DNA from: Flavobacterium commune
Lineage (GTDB): Bacteria; Bacteroidota; Bacteroidia; Flavobacteriales; Flavobacteriaceae
Direction: 5' to 3'
DNA length: 64,000 nucleotides
NCBI RefSeq assembly: GCF_001857965.1
Contig: NZ_CP017774.1
Location: 930,001 to 994,000, forward strand
Each line of letters begins with the position of its first letter. The first letter of the stretch is position 1. Under the pieces are notes generated by a model, which was given only the letters and a program-made list of their open reading frames with translations, had not been told where the DNA came from and did not search any database. Positions 28,445 through 37,508 of this stretch are shown here, one piece after another. The position numbers were made by a program, and so were the translations under genes.

Positions 28445-28472
28445 GTCATTGCGAGTGGAACGAAGCAATCTC
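28445..28472. repeat. Dispersed repeat GTCATTGCGAG..., copy 1
   Basis: GTCATTGCGAG-TG-GAACGAAGCAATCT is the inverted counterpart, with two extra bases, of identical 25-mers at 42075-42099 and 56452-56476. It looks like a genome-wide intergenic repeat of this group. Confidence 0.8.
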
Positions 28473-28489
28473 AATATCTATATCCTCAT

Positions 28490-28566
28490 TTTTGTCATTC
28501 CGACGAAGGAGGAATCTCATCATGTTATATCCGTTATGTGATTCCTCCTTCGTCGGAATGACAAAA
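28490..28566. repeat. Perfect 27-bp inverted repeat (long hairpin)
   Basis: The arm 28490-28516 (TTTTGTCATTCCGACGAAGG, continuing AGGAATC) is exactly repeated in inverse at 28540-28566 across a 23-base loop. The outer halves share GTCATTSCGA with the adjacent dispersed repeat. It lies in the intergenic gap just upstream of metH part 2 and would put a very stable hairpin in the met mRNA. Confidence 0.9.
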
Positions 28567-28593
28567 CTAGACTATTATATTTTTATTCTCTTT

Positions 28594-29232
28594 GCGGGCA
28601 AGGATTACAAATCCGCTATCTAGTCTATTTCAAAATTTATTATTATAAGGATTCAAATCTTTTAAAAGTCTTTTCCAATCAACAAACGTAGAGATTTTTT
28701 CTAACTTACTAATATCTATAATTCTCCCTTTAAATGGTTTCTCTTCTTTCAAATAATTAATTTGGTTAATTATTTTTAAATAAATTTCATCTGAACTATC
28801 ATTCTCATAAACGGAAAACTCAAAAGCTTTCCCTATACATTCGAATTGCTTTTTTCTTATACATTTATCCAACCGTTTTTTTATCGTTCTCTTATCGTAA
28901 GGATTTACTTCAAAATAATATTTGCCTCTTATTTGATTTCCTAAAACATATAGTTGAATCCACCCAATAACTTCATTGTATACGTATCCATGTGAAAAAC
29001 GACAAAACAAATCTGTTTTAATTTTTTCTGTTTCTTTTTCTTGTCCTTTTAAATATGGAATGTTTAAATCAATTTTTTTACTGAGTTCATCCAATTCTTT
29101 AGAATATTTCTCTTCAGAACATCTATAAATAGGTAATTCAAAAAAATGATTTTCCATAAAATTATTATTATCTCTAAAAAAACTATAAAACATCTTGCTA
29201 AACCAGATAGCGCGGATTTGCAATCCGTGCCC
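28594..29232. mobile_element. Putative 639-bp repeat-flanked insertion carrying one gene
   Basis: The left end (28594-28626; GGATTACAAATCCGC, then TATCTAGT) and right end (29203-29232; GCGCGGATTTGCAATCC) are imperfect inverted repeats of each other. Each is itself a small palindrome centred on GGATTNNNAATCC. They bracket one leftward gene and separate the two halves of metH. No transposase is present. This resembles REP/BIME-like elements or a non-autonomous insertion; target duplication could not be confirmed by eye. Confidence 0.55.
28630..29157 (-). CDS. Uncharacterised protein inside repeat-flanked insertion
   Basis: I start it at the ATG at 29157 (MENHFFELPIYRCSEEKYSK). The frame extends further upstream only from a TTG inside the flanking repeat. 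The product is 175 residues, basic and soluble, with blocks FCRFSHGYVYNEVIGWIQLY, GKYYFEVNPYDKRTIKKRL and FEFSVYENDSSDEIYLKI. I recognise a loosely similar family of single-copy hypothetical proteins in Flavobacterium but no domain or function. Base composition is more AT-rich than metH on both sides, consistent with insertion. It is expressed, if at all, on the met strand. Confidence 0.65.
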   Translation of the reverse strand: MENHFFELPIYRCSEEKYSKELDELSKKIDLNIPYLKGQEKETEKIKTDLFCRFSHGYVYNEVIGWIQLYVLGNQIRGKYYFEVNPYDKRTIKKRLDKCIRKKQFECIGKAFEFSVYENDSSDEIYLKIINQINYLKEEKPFKGRIIDISKLEKISTFVDWKRLLKDLNPYNNKF

Positions 29233-29249
29233 ATTCCAATTCTTTCAAG

Positions 29250-30251
29250 TTACAAACTCGCCGTTGAAACTCTCGGCTTATACTTTGCCGCAGCTTCTGC
29301 AATCATACGGATATGATCTGGAGTTGTACCACAACAACCGCCAATGATGTTTACGAGATTATCGTCTAAATATTCTTTGATAAAAGCTTGCATTTGCTCT
29401 GGTGTTTCATCATATTCCCCAAAAGCATTAGGCAATCCGGCATTAGGATGTGCTGACACATTGAAAGAAGTATTATGCGACAAAGTCTGTAAATACGGTT
29501 TCAATAAATCGGCTCCTAAAGCACAATTGAATCCTACGCTCAATAATGGAATATGCGATACCGAAATCAAGAACGCCTCTACCGTTTGTCCCGAAAGTGT
29601 TCTTCCAGAAGCATCAGTAATTGTTCCTGAAACCATGATTGGAATATCAATATTGCGTTCGTCTTTTACTTCCTCAATAGCAAAAAGTGCTGCTTTAGCA
29701 TTTAGCGTATCAAAAATAGTTTCCACTAAAAGCAAATCACAACCACCATCCATTAAAGCTTCTACCTGTTGTTTGTAAGCAATACGCAAATCATCAAAAG
29801 TTACGGCTCTGTATCCCGGATCATTCACATCAGGAGACATACTTGCTGTTCTGTTTGTTGGCCCGATTGAACCGGCAACAAAACGAGGTTTGTCCGGATT
29901 TTTAGCAGTAAACTCATCGGCTACCTGACGGGCAATTTTTGCCGACTCATAGTTCAATTCGTAAACCAAATCCTCCATATGATAATCGGCCATACCGATG
30001 GTTGTTCCTGAGAAGGTATTGGTTTCCACAATATCAGCTCCAGCCTCAAAATAAGCGGCATGCACTTCGGCAATGGCTTTAGGTTGGGTCAGTGACAACA
30101 AATCGTTATTCCCTTTTAGAGAATGGGGAAAATCCTTGAAGCGTTCGCCTCTAAAATCTTCTTCCGAAAAATTATAGCGTTGCAACATGGTTCCCATGGC
30201 TCCATCGAGAACGAGTATTCTTTTTTTGATTTCTTCTTGAATGCTTGGCAT
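29250..30251 (-). CDS. metH: Methionine synthase, N-terminal homocysteine S-methyltransferase module
   Basis: This is the 333-residue homocysteine-binding module of cobalamin-dependent methionine synthase. It starts with [13 protein letters not shown] near residue 14 and has [15 protein letters not shown] near 76 and GSIGPTNRT near 127. The zinc ligands are the Cys of FNCALGA near residue 240 and the [13 protein letters not shown] pair near 303. It must work with the separately encoded folate/B12/activation modules (25735-28416). It is the first gene of the met unit after a 280-base gap that holds the terminator of the cys unit, so the two units are probably transcribed separately. Confidence 0.95.
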   Translation of the reverse strand: MPSIQEEIKKRILVLDGAMGTMLQRYNFSEEDFRGERFKDFPHSLKGNNDLLSLTQPKAIAEVHAAYFEAGADIVETNTFSGTTIGMADYHMEDLVYELNYESAKIARQVADEFTAKNPDKPRFVAGSIGPTNRTASMSPDVNDPGYRAVTFDDLRIAYKQQVEALMDGGCDLLLVETIFDTLNAKAALFAIEEVKDERNIDIPIMVSGTITDASGRTLSGQTVEAFLISVSHIPLLSVGFNCALGADLLKPYLQTLSHNTSFNVSAHPNAGLPNAFGEYDETPEQMQAFIKEYLDDNLVNIIGGCCGTTPDHIRMIAEAAAKYKPRVSTASL

Positions 30252-30333
30252 AACTTATTTTTTTGCCGCTAAGGCACTAAGGCACTAGCTTTTGTTTTTT
30301 ATTTATTTCCTTAAAATCACTACTGTAACTCTC

Positions 30334-30415
30334 TAGCCCCGGCAGTAGCGACATCCTTGTGGGGCGGGCGTTTATGCCCCACAAGATACAGCGAATGACG
30401 GGAACTAATTCCCTT
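30334..30415. repeat. Structured intergenic repeat with perfect 10-bp inner stem
   Basis: The element begins AGCCCCGGCAGTAGCG and ends CAGCGAATGACGGGAA, with an inner perfect hairpin CTTGTGGGGC/GCCCCACAAG (30356-30365 and 30376-30385). The outer CCCG...CGGG and AGCG-type ends can also pair. I recall many flavobacterial intergenic sequences of the form AGCCCCG...GCGGGA with a variable centre. Nearby GCCGCTAAGGCACTAAGGCAC (30267-30287) is another short direct repeat. Confidence 0.65.
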
Positions 30416-30473
30416 AAAAACACCTAATGCTGTGCTCCTGATATTTTATATTTTAGGAAATGCAAAGTAAAGC

Positions 30474-30507
30474 AATAGCCTTACCACTTGCAAGTGATAA
30501 GGCTATT
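30474..30507 (-). terminator. Terminator of the cys/sir unit
   Basis: AATAGCCTTA and TAAGGCTATT form a 10-bp stem with an inner CACTTG/CAAGTG stem, 25 bases beyond the flavoprotein stop at 30532. Confidence 0.85.
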
Positions 30508-30531
30508 TATAATTGTAAACAACTGAGTGTT

Positions 30532-31584
30532 TTAGTTTATCGCTTTTACGACTGCTTTTGGCGCTTCTTTACGGGTTCCGTCAAATCCGTCAACTCCTGA
30601 TACAGTTGTGTATTTCAATACATAACGTTTTCCTGGATTGATGATTTGGTATGCCGCCTGACACATTAAAGTCGCTTCGTGGAAACCACAAAGAATCAAC
30701 TTCAATTTCCCTGGGTATGTATTGATATCTCCAATAGCAAAGATTCCAGGAATGTTAGTTTGGTAATCCAAAGCATTGTTTACTTTGATAGCGTTTTTCT
30801 CGATTTCTAATCCCCAGTTTCCAATAGGTCCTAATTTTGGTGTTAACCCAAAAAGTGGAATGAAATAATCACAAGGAATATTACGGTGTGCTCCGTTTTC
30901 GTCCAAATCAATAGATTCTACGTGCTCAGCTCCGTTGATTCCAACTACCTCAGCAGGAGTAATCATGTGGATTTTCCCGGCATCTTTTAATTCCTGTACT
31001 TTTTCTACTGAATCCAAAGCACCACGGAATTCATTACGACGGTGTACCAAAGTCACTTCAGAAGCAACATTAGACAAGAAAATACTCCAGTCTAAAGCTG
31101 AATCTCCACCACCTGCTATAACCACACGCTTGTTTCTGAATTCTTCAGGGTTTTTAATAAAGTATTTTACTCCTTTATTCTCGTAAAACTCAATATCCTC
31201 GATTAAAGGTTTTCTAGGCTCGAAACTTCCTAATCCTCCAGCAATAGCAATTACTTTAGCATGGAATTCAGTCCCTTCGTTAGAAGTTACAATAAAACTT
31301 CCGTCCTCTTGTTTTACAATAGTTTCAGCACGCTCTCCAAGTGTAAAACCTGGCTCGAATTGCTTAATTTGCTCCATTAAGTTATCTACTAAATCTCCTG
31401 CCAATACTTCTGGGAATCCAGGGATATCATAGATTGGTTTTTTTGGATACAACTCAGCTAATTGTCCTCCTGGTTGAGGCAAAGCGTCTAAGATGTGACA
31501 TTTTAATTTCAATAATCCTGCTTCAAAAACGGCAAATAAACCAGTTGGACCGGCTCCTATTATAAGGATATCTGTTTCTATCAT
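30532..31584 (-). CDS. Ferredoxin-NADP reductase-like flavoprotein (TrxR-type)
   Basis: This 350-residue two-dinucleotide-binding oxidoreductase has an FAD motif DILIIGAGPTGLFAVFEAG at the start, QPGGQLAELYPKKPIYDIPG near residue 37, NAD(P) motif VVIAGGGDSALDWS near 157 and FAIGDINTYPGK near 285. There is no CxxC redox pair, which separates it from thioredoxin reductase and matches the TrxR-like ferredoxin-NADP reductases. In this place, last in the sulfate-reduction unit, it probably supplies reduced ferredoxin to the ferredoxin-type sulfite reductase upstream. That role is inferred from context. Confidence 0.88.
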   Translation of the reverse strand: MIETDILIIGAGPTGLFAVFEAGLLKLKCHILDALPQPGGQLAELYPKKPIYDIPGFPEVLAGDLVDNLMEQIKQFEPGFTLGERAETIVKQEDGSFIVTSNEGTEFHAKVIAIAGGLGSFEPRKPLIEDIEFYENKGVKYFIKNPEEFRNKRVVIAGGGDSALDWSIFLSNVASEVTLVHRRNEFRGALDSVEKVQELKDAGKIHMITPAEVVGINGAEHVESIDLDENGAHRNIPCDYFIPLFGLTPKLGPIGNWGLEIEKNAIKVNNALDYQTNIPGIFAIGDINTYPGKLKLILCGFHEATLMCQAAYQIINPGKRYVLKYTTVSGVDGFDGTRKEAPKAVVKAIN

Positions 31585-31683
31585 TTTTTATTTATTTATA
31601 ATCATTCTTAATAACTGCAAAGAAACGAAAAAAATCATATTTACCACATGATTTCTGTCATTCGTTTTCCGCGAATTACATTT

Positions 31684-32307
31684 TTATTCTTTATTTTTTA
31701 ATGATTGAGTAATCTCATTCATTTTTTGAACCTTAGCTTCAAAGTCCCCTTTTAAAGTATTGCGATAATCATTGAGGTTTTGAACCATTTGATTAATATC
31801 TTCAGGTATTACTTCCTCAAAAAACTCTCTCAATCGTTTAGCGGTTGTAGGGGATTTTCCATTGGTGGAAATAGCAATTTTTACATTTCCTTTGGTTACA
31901 ATTCCTCCTAAATAGTAATCACACAAATCAGGTGTGTCAGCAATATTGCATATCAAATACCTTTTTCGGGATAATTCGTATACACGTTTGTTGACCTTCA
32001 AATCATCTGTACAGGCAATTACCATGTTGCGCTTTTTCAGCATTTTTTTCTTGAACTTTTTGTTAGTCAGTTTTACCGTAGGATGACTTTCGGCCAAAGT
32101 GACTAATTCATCAATAAAACGCGTTGCAACAACCTCAACTTTTGCATTGGGACTCGATTTGAGCAAAAAAGACAGCTTTTCTAACCCCACATTTCCTCCG
32201 CCTACAATAAGCACACTAAGGTTATGCAGCTTTAAAAAAATCGGATACAATTCGTTACGCTCCTGGCTATTTGAATCCTTTCCTGCTATATCTTTAATTT
32301 CACTCAT
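31684..32307 (-). CDS. Precorrin-2 dehydrogenase / sirohydrochlorin ferrochelatase
   Basis: This 207-residue protein corresponds to the N-terminal half of CysG (Met8p/SirC type). It has an NAD-binding segment LSVLIVGGGNVGLEKLSFLL near residue 32, VIACTDDLKVNKRV, CNIADTPDLCDYYLGG near 121, and AISTNGKSPTTAKRLREF near 145. It makes siroheme from precorrin-2, the cofactor needed by the adjacent sulfite reductase. The uroporphyrinogen methyltransferase half is not in this window. It starts 10 bases after the reductase stop, so the genes are co-transcribed. Confidence 0.92.
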   Translation of the reverse strand: MSEIKDIAGKDSNSQERNELYPIFLKLHNLSVLIVGGGNVGLEKLSFLLKSSPNAKVEVVATRFIDELVTLAESHPTVKLTNKKFKKKMLKKRNMVIACTDDLKVNKRVYELSRKRYLICNIADTPDLCDYYLGGIVTKGNVKIAISTNGKSPTTAKRLREFFEEVIPEDINQMVQNLNDYRNTLKGDFEAKVQKMNEITQSLKNKE

Positions 32308-32317
32308 CTTTTTTGAA

Positions 32318-34408
32318 TTATGCTTTAGCTAAATCTTGCTCTCTGTAAGCTTCTAATTTTGCGAAAAAAGAAACCGCTTCTTCAATATATTGTTTTGCAA
32401 AAGCTTCAGAAGGCTCATTTTTATTGATTTGGTAAACTAATTCTCTGAAAGAAGTTCCTAATTCAATTTTGTTTCCTTCAACAAAAACAGTATCGAAAGA
32501 ATCGATAATTCCTGCGTGTGTATTTGTTTTTTCTTTCTCAGCCAATAACAATGCTTTAGCACCGTTAACAAATCCTGCGTAAGCTAAGTAAATTGCATCT
32601 GACCATTTTTGCTCCTCTAATAATTCCTGAGCAGAAGTTATTTTGTCTTTAGCTTCGAATAACAAAGTAGCAACTAAGTCGATTACAACACCGGCACATT
32701 CTCCAACACCTACTGCTTTCACATAGTTATCAGCATTACCCCAGTCAACAAAATCAGCTTCTGTAAGGTTGGTAACATCAGCCAACGGTTTTAAGAATTC
32801 GTAAAAATATTTCTCTCCGTTAGCATCATAGTAATCCAAGAATTTAGCTCCGTTAGCATTTGCTTCAAAATCATTTAAGATTAAACGCAAAGCCTCAGGT
32901 CCACGACGGCTAGGGATTTTGATAACTTTATCGGCAAAACGACCGTTTCCGTTTCCTAAAATTCCACCACCTAATAATACTTGTAATGCCGGAGCAACTA
33001 ATTTCCCTGAATTGATTGACATTCCCTGGAAACCAATTTCAGCCATGTTGTGTTGACCACAAGCATTCATACAACCACTAATTTTGATTGCAATTTCCTG
33101 GTTGTTTGCAAATTGAGGATATTCAGTTTTTAACACTCTTTCTAATTCGTCAGCAATACCTGTACTACTTGCGATACCTAAGTTACAAGTATCAGTACCC
33201 GGACAAGCCGTGATATCTCCAATAGTATTGTAACCTAAAGAAACCATATCCAGTTTTGCTAACTCCTGGTAGAAGAATGGTAAATTTTCTTCTTTAATAT
33301 TACGAATCACAATGTTTTGACGTAATGAAAAACGCAATTCATTAGCTCCGTAATTTTTTATCAAATCAGCTAATAATCTGGCTTTATCAGTATAAAAATC
33401 TCCTAAAAGAACTTTTACTCCAATAGCTACATAACCCGCTTGTTTTTGAGCAATAACATTTGCTTTTTTCCAGGCTTCATAAGCAGCAACATCTTCGATA
33501 GTAACTGTTGGTACTTCTAATAAAGGCTCAGCGATTGGTCCTTCAAAAGCAGTAGTGTCAATTTCATAACTATGGAAAGGCAATGCTTTTTTCTCTTCGT
33601 CTACTAAACGCAAGAATTCGTCACGACCTAAATCTTTGATTAAGAATTTCAAACGAGCTTTTAAACGTTTAGCTCTTTCACCGTAACGGTCAAAAATTCT
33701 GATTACTCCTTCTGCAGTTGGAATAATTTGGTTAACCGGAATAAATTCTGAAAGCAATTCGGCGTGAGAAGGCTGAGAACCTAATCCACCACCTAACATT
33801 ACTTTGAAACCTTTTTGTCCATCTACAATTTTAGGAATAAATCCTAAATCGTGTAAATAACTCAAAGCAGAATCTTTCTCTGATGAAGAGAATGAAATTT
33901 TAAATTTACGTCCCATTTCCTGACAGATTGGGTTACGCAACAAATATTGAAACAAACCGTGTGCATAAGGAGTCACATCAAATGGCTCATCAACATCCAC
34001 ACCTGCTAATTCGCTTCCTGTAATATTACGAACTGTGTTTCCACAAGCCTCTCTTAAAGTAATATCATCTTTAGCTAAATCAGCCCAAAGTTCTGGAGTT
34101 CTATCTAAACTCACATAGTGAATTTGGATATCCTGACGTGTTGTAATATGTAAACGTCCTGTTGAATATTTATCTGAAACTTCAGTAATTCTTTTCAATT
34201 GCTCGCTGGTCACTTTACCATAAGGTAATTTGATACGAATCATCTGAACACCTTCCTGACGTTGACCGTAAATACCACGCGCTAAACGAAGACTACGAAA
34301 ACGCTCATCGTCAATTTTTCCACCACGGAATGCGTGTATCTTTTTTTCTAAATCGATAATCTCTTTTTGGACAATCGGATCCTCTATTTCTGTTCTAAAA
34401 CTTTGCAT
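32318..34408 (-). CDS. Ferredoxin-type sulfite reductase with C-terminal helical extension
   Basis: This enzyme catalyses six-electron reduction of sulfite to sulfide using siroheme and a 4Fe-4S cluster. The 696-residue protein has two NIR/SIR half-repeats: GYTHITTRQDIQIHYV-like TGRLHITTRQDIQ near residue 82, and NIVIRNI later. The four cluster/siroheme Cys are visible in TACPGTDTCNLGIASS and ISGCMNACGQHNMAEIG. Residues beyond about 575 form an extra helical domain (EELLEEQKWSDAIYLAYAGF) resembling HEPN, not present in classical enzymes. The pathway neighbours (siroheme enzyme, ATP sulfurylase, APS reductase) favour sulfite over nitrite as substrate. Confidence 0.92.
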   Translation of the reverse strand: MQSFRTEIEDPIVQKEIIDLEKKIHAFRGGKIDDERFRSLRLARGIYGQRQEGVQMIRIKLPYGKVTSEQLKRITEVSDKYSTGRLHITTRQDIQIHYVSLDRTPELWADLAKDDITLREACGNTVRNITGSELAGVDVDEPFDVTPYAHGLFQYLLRNPICQEMGRKFKISFSSSEKDSALSYLHDLGFIPKIVDGQKGFKVMLGGGLGSQPSHAELLSEFIPVNQIIPTAEGVIRIFDRYGERAKRLKARLKFLIKDLGRDEFLRLVDEEKKALPFHSYEIDTTAFEGPIAEPLLEVPTVTIEDVAAYEAWKKANVIAQKQAGYVAIGVKVLLGDFYTDKARLLADLIKNYGANELRFSLRQNIVIRNIKEENLPFFYQELAKLDMVSLGYNTIGDITACPGTDTCNLGIASSTGIADELERVLKTEYPQFANNQEIAIKISGCMNACGQHNMAEIGFQGMSINSGKLVAPALQVLLGGGILGNGNGRFADKVIKIPSRRGPEALRLILNDFEANANGAKFLDYYDANGEKYFYEFLKPLADVTNLTEADFVDWGNADNYVKAVGVGECAGVVIDLVATLLFEAKDKITSAQELLEEQKWSDAIYLAYAGFVNGAKALLLAEKEKTNTHAGIIDSFDTVFVEGNKIELGTSFRELVYQINKNEPSEAFAKQYIEEAVSFFAKLEAYREQDLAKA

Positions 34409-34497
34409 CTTTTTTTTTGCTTTTTGCTATTAGTTATCAGCTAACAGCTTGTAATGGTTATATCTTATTTATTTTGCATAAGGCTAAAAGCCAAAGG

Positions 34498-35742
34498 CTA
34501 TCTAATAAACCCTACTCCTGCCGTTGTATTTGTTGAAGCATCAATTAAAATAAACGCTCCATTTGATTTGTTATCATTATAAGCATCAAAATACAATGGC
34601 TTACTCAATTTAATTGTTACCTCTCCAATTTCATTAATTGCTAATTGAGATGCAGGAGTTGTTCCTGAATAATCAGTTGCAATAACATTTTTGACACTAT
34701 CTACTTTTGCCAACACTCTGTTAGTATTGTGTTGAATTAAATATTTAGTTCCCGCAACTAATTTCTTGCTATCCATCCAACAAACTGTCGTAGTGATGTC
34801 TTTCTCAACTCTAGGCAATTCATTCGATTTTACAATCATATCTCCTCTGGTTACATTGATATCATTTTCTAATTCAATTGTGATTGAAGAACCTGCAGCA
34901 GCTTCATCAAATTGTTGATCAAAGAAATGAATATTAGTCACTTTAGATTCTGTTAAAGATGGTAATACTGTTACAGCATCTCCTACCTTAATGTTATTTC
35001 CGTATAATTTTCCGGCATACCCTCTAAAATCGTGATATTCTTCAGTTTTAGGACGGATTACCGTTTGAACCGGGAAACGAGCTTTTCCTGTATCATAAAT
35101 ATCTTTTGACTCTAAAGCTTCTAAATGCTGTAAAATAGTTTGCCCGGTATACCAAGGCATTTTTCCTAATGATTCTACAACGTTATCTCCTGTTAAAGCA
35201 CTCAATGGAATATAACTTACATTTTGTTCTTTATATGAACTCTTAGCATTCAATGCCTGGAAATCAGCTTTGATTTTATTGAAAACTTCTTCTGAATAAT
35301 CAACTAAATCCATTTTGTTTACAGCAACAATCACATCTTTTACTCTCAATAAATTATTGATAAAAAAGTGACGGTATGTTTGTTCAATTACTCCTTTACG
35401 GGCGTCAATCAAAATGATAGATACCTGAGAAGTTGAAGCTCCTGTAACCATGTTACGCGTATATTCTATGTGCCCTGGAGTATCGGCAATAATATAACTT
35501 TTCTTAGCTGTTGAAAAATAAATATGAGCTACGTCAATAGTGATTCCTTGCTCACGCTCTGCAACTAATCCGTCAGTAGCCAAAGAGAAATCTAAATAAT
35601 CATATCCTTTTTGCTTACTGCTTTTTTCAATTGCTTCTAATTTATCTGTAGTCAATGATTGTGTATCATACAATAATCTACCTATTAATGTACTCTTTCC
35701 GTCATCTACACTTCCTGCTGTTGCTATTTTTAAAACTTCCAT
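34498..35742 (-). CDS. cysN: Sulfate adenylyltransferase subunit 1 (GTPase)
   Basis: CysN couples GTP hydrolysis to CysD-catalysed formation of adenylyl sulfate. The 414-residue EF-Tu-like protein has P-loop GSVDDGKSTLIGRLLYD at residue 10, switch I/II REQGITIDVAHIYFS and DTPGHIEYTRNMVTGAS, and NKMDLVDY. Two beta-barrel domains follow. It ends at FILIDASTNTTAGVGFIR with no C-terminal APS kinase (CysC) domain, which agrees with a pathway through APS rather than PAPS. It is transcribed 69 bases after cysD. Confidence 0.96.
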   Translation of the reverse strand: MEVLKIATAGSVDDGKSTLIGRLLYDTQSLTTDKLEAIEKSSKQKGYDYLDFSLATDGLVAEREQGITIDVAHIYFSTAKKSYIIADTPGHIEYTRNMVTGASTSQVSIILIDARKGVIEQTYRHFFINNLLRVKDVIVAVNKMDLVDYSEEVFNKIKADFQALNAKSSYKEQNVSYIPLSALTGDNVVESLGKMPWYTGQTILQHLEALESKDIYDTGKARFPVQTVIRPKTEEYHDFRGYAGKLYGNNIKVGDAVTVLPSLTESKVTNIHFFDQQFDEAAAGSSITIELENDINVTRGDMIVKSNELPRVEKDITTTVCWMDSKKLVAGTKYLIQHNTNRVLAKVDSVKNVIATDYSGTTPASQLAINEIGEVTIKLSKPLYFDAYNDNKSNGAFILIDASTNTTAGVGFIR

Positions 35743-35811
35743 TCTTGTTTTGTTTATTATTTTGTAGTTGTTTGTTTGTGGTTTATATTATAAACGAAAA
35801 ACGATCAACTA

Positions 35812-36711
35812 TTAAAAGTATCCTTGTTGTTTTCTTTTCTCCATTGCTGCTTCCGAACGTTTGTCGTCAATACGTGCACCACGCTCAGAAATAGTAGAAG
35901 CTCTGATTTCGCCTACTACCTCAGCAATTGTTCCTGCATAAGATTCTACCGCAGCAGTACAACTCATATCTCCAACAGTTCTAAAACGAACAATTCTTTC
36001 TTCAACTTCTTCATCTTCATCTTGGTAAACAAAAGGAGAATGTGACCAAATCATACCATCTCTAACAAAAACTTTACGTTTGTGAGAGAAATAAATAGAT
36101 GGAATTTCAATTTGTTCTTGTTCGATATAACTCCAAACATCTAATTCTGTCCAGTTTGAAATTGGGAACACACGTACGTTTTGACCCATTTCAATTTTTC
36201 CATTTAACAAATCGAACAATTCAGGACGTTGATTTTTCTCATCCCATTGACCAAAATCGTCACGAACTGAAAAAATACGTTCCTTAGCTCTTGCTTTTTC
36301 CTCATCTCTACGCGCTCCACCAATACAAGCATCAAATTTGAATTCGTCAATAGCATCTAAAAGCGTAGTAGTTTGCAAACTGTTTCTACTAGCATATTTA
36401 CCTGTTTCTTCAACTACTTTTCCTTCATCAATAGCATCCTGTACATTACGAACGATTAACTCTAAACCTAATTCAGCAACTAATTTATCTCTAAATTCGA
36501 TAGTCTCAGGAAAGTTATGTCCTGTATCTACGTGCAACAATGGAAAAGGAATCTTAGCTGGAAAAAACGCTTTTTGCGCTAATCTTACCAAAGTAATCGA
36601 ATCTTTACCACCTGAAAAAAGCAACACAGGCTTATCAAATTGAGAAATTACTTCTCTGAATATGTAAATCGCTTCGCTCTCTAAAGCATTTGTTTTTAAA
36701 ACTGAACTCAT
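35812..36711 (-). CDS. cysD: Sulfate adenylyltransferase subunit 2
   Basis: This is the catalytic ATP sulfurylase subunit. The 299-residue protein carries the PP-loop SGGKDSITLVRLAQKAF near residue 33, LLHVDTGHNFPET near 59, FDACIGGARRDEEKARAKERIFS near 130 and the C-terminal ERGARIDDKRSEAAMEKRK segment typical of CysD. It pairs with CysN immediately downstream and follows cysH by 40 bases in one operon. Confidence 0.97.
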   Translation of the reverse strand: MSSVLKTNALESEAIYIFREVISQFDKPVLLFSGGKDSITLVRLAQKAFFPAKIPFPLLHVDTGHNFPETIEFRDKLVAELGLELIVRNVQDAIDEGKVVEETGKYASRNSLQTTTLLDAIDEFKFDACIGGARRDEEKARAKERIFSVRDDFGQWDEKNQRPELFDLLNGKIEMGQNVRVFPISNWTELDVWSYIEQEQIEIPSIYFSHKRKVFVRDGMIWSHSPFVYQDEDEEVEERIVRFRTVGDMSCTAAVESYAGTIAEVVGEIRASTISERGARIDDKRSEAAMEKRKQQGYF

Positions 36712-36751
36712 TTTTTTTATTTAAATCTATTGAATTAACTTTTTTTCTTAA

Positions 36752-37453
36752 TTATTTCCCGTGTAAACCACATTCTTTATGGCTTTGTTCCCAATACCAT
36801 CTTCCTGCTCTAATATCTTCTCCTTCTACAATGGCTCTGGTACAAGGGGCACAACCAATACTTACGAATCCTTTTTTGTGCAAACTGTTTTGTGGCACAT
36901 TATGATCGTCAATATATTTTTGTACTTCTTCCAATGTCCATCTCAACAACGGATTGAATTTTACGAGGTCAAAATTAGCATCATATTCAAACAAATGCAA
37001 ATCGCTTCTGTTTTCTGATTGCTCCGCTCTTAAACCTGTTATCCAAAGCTTATTCCCGGCCAAAGCTTTTTTAAGCGGCACTACTTTACGAATAAAACAA
37101 CATTCTTTTCTGTTTTCAACAGATTCAAAGAAACTATTAGGTCCTTTTTTCTCCAATAATTCCTCCACCGCCTTAGCTTCAGGAAAATACACTTTTATAG
37201 ATGTTTTGTATTTCTTTTGTGTCCTGTGAAAAACATCGTAAGTCTCCTGAAACAAACGTCCTGTATCCAAAGTAAATATGGTTACAGCCGCATTGCTTTT
37301 ATTAATTAAATCAGTAATCACCTGATCTTCCTGACCAAATGACGTAGAAAAAACTACTTTATCTTTGTATTCATCAGCCAAAAAAACCAGTGTTTCCTCA
37401 ATCGAAAATCCTGCTGTTTTTTCTAATAAATCTTTTACTATTGCTTCACTCAT
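36752..37453 (-). CDS. cysH: Adenylyl-sulfate (APS-type) reductase CysH
   Basis: This 233-residue PP-loop enzyme reduces activated sulfate to sulfite. It shows VFSTSFGQEDQVITDL near residue 34, FTLDTGRLFQET, ITGLRAEQSENRSD near 138 and the redox Cys in the C-terminal KECGLH. Two extra Cys pairs (RKECCFIRK near 117, GCAPCTR near 203) are the 4Fe-4S ligands that mark assimilatory APS reductases, as opposed to PAPS reductase of E. coli. With no APS kinase visible here, APS is the likely substrate. It is second in the leftward cys unit. Confidence 0.94.
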   Translation of the reverse strand: MSEAIVKDLLEKTAGFSIEETLVFLADEYKDKVVFSTSFGQEDQVITDLINKSNAAVTIFTLDTGRLFQETYDVFHRTQKKYKTSIKVYFPEAKAVEELLEKKGPNSFFESVENRKECCFIRKVVPLKKALAGNKLWITGLRAEQSENRSDLHLFEYDANFDLVKFNPLLRWTLEEVQKYIDDHNVPQNSLHKKGFVSIGCAPCTRAIVEGEDIRAGRWYWEQSHKECGLHGK

Positions 37454-37508
37454 TATTCTATTTTTAACTCAACTTCCCAAAAAAGAGGAAAGTCTTTATT
37501 TTATTATT

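Noticed and set aside
28088..28561. Plus-strand open frame of 157 codons opposite metH part 2
   Set aside because: It lies almost wholly antisense to a conserved methionine synthase and extends into the inverted repeat; a shadow frame.
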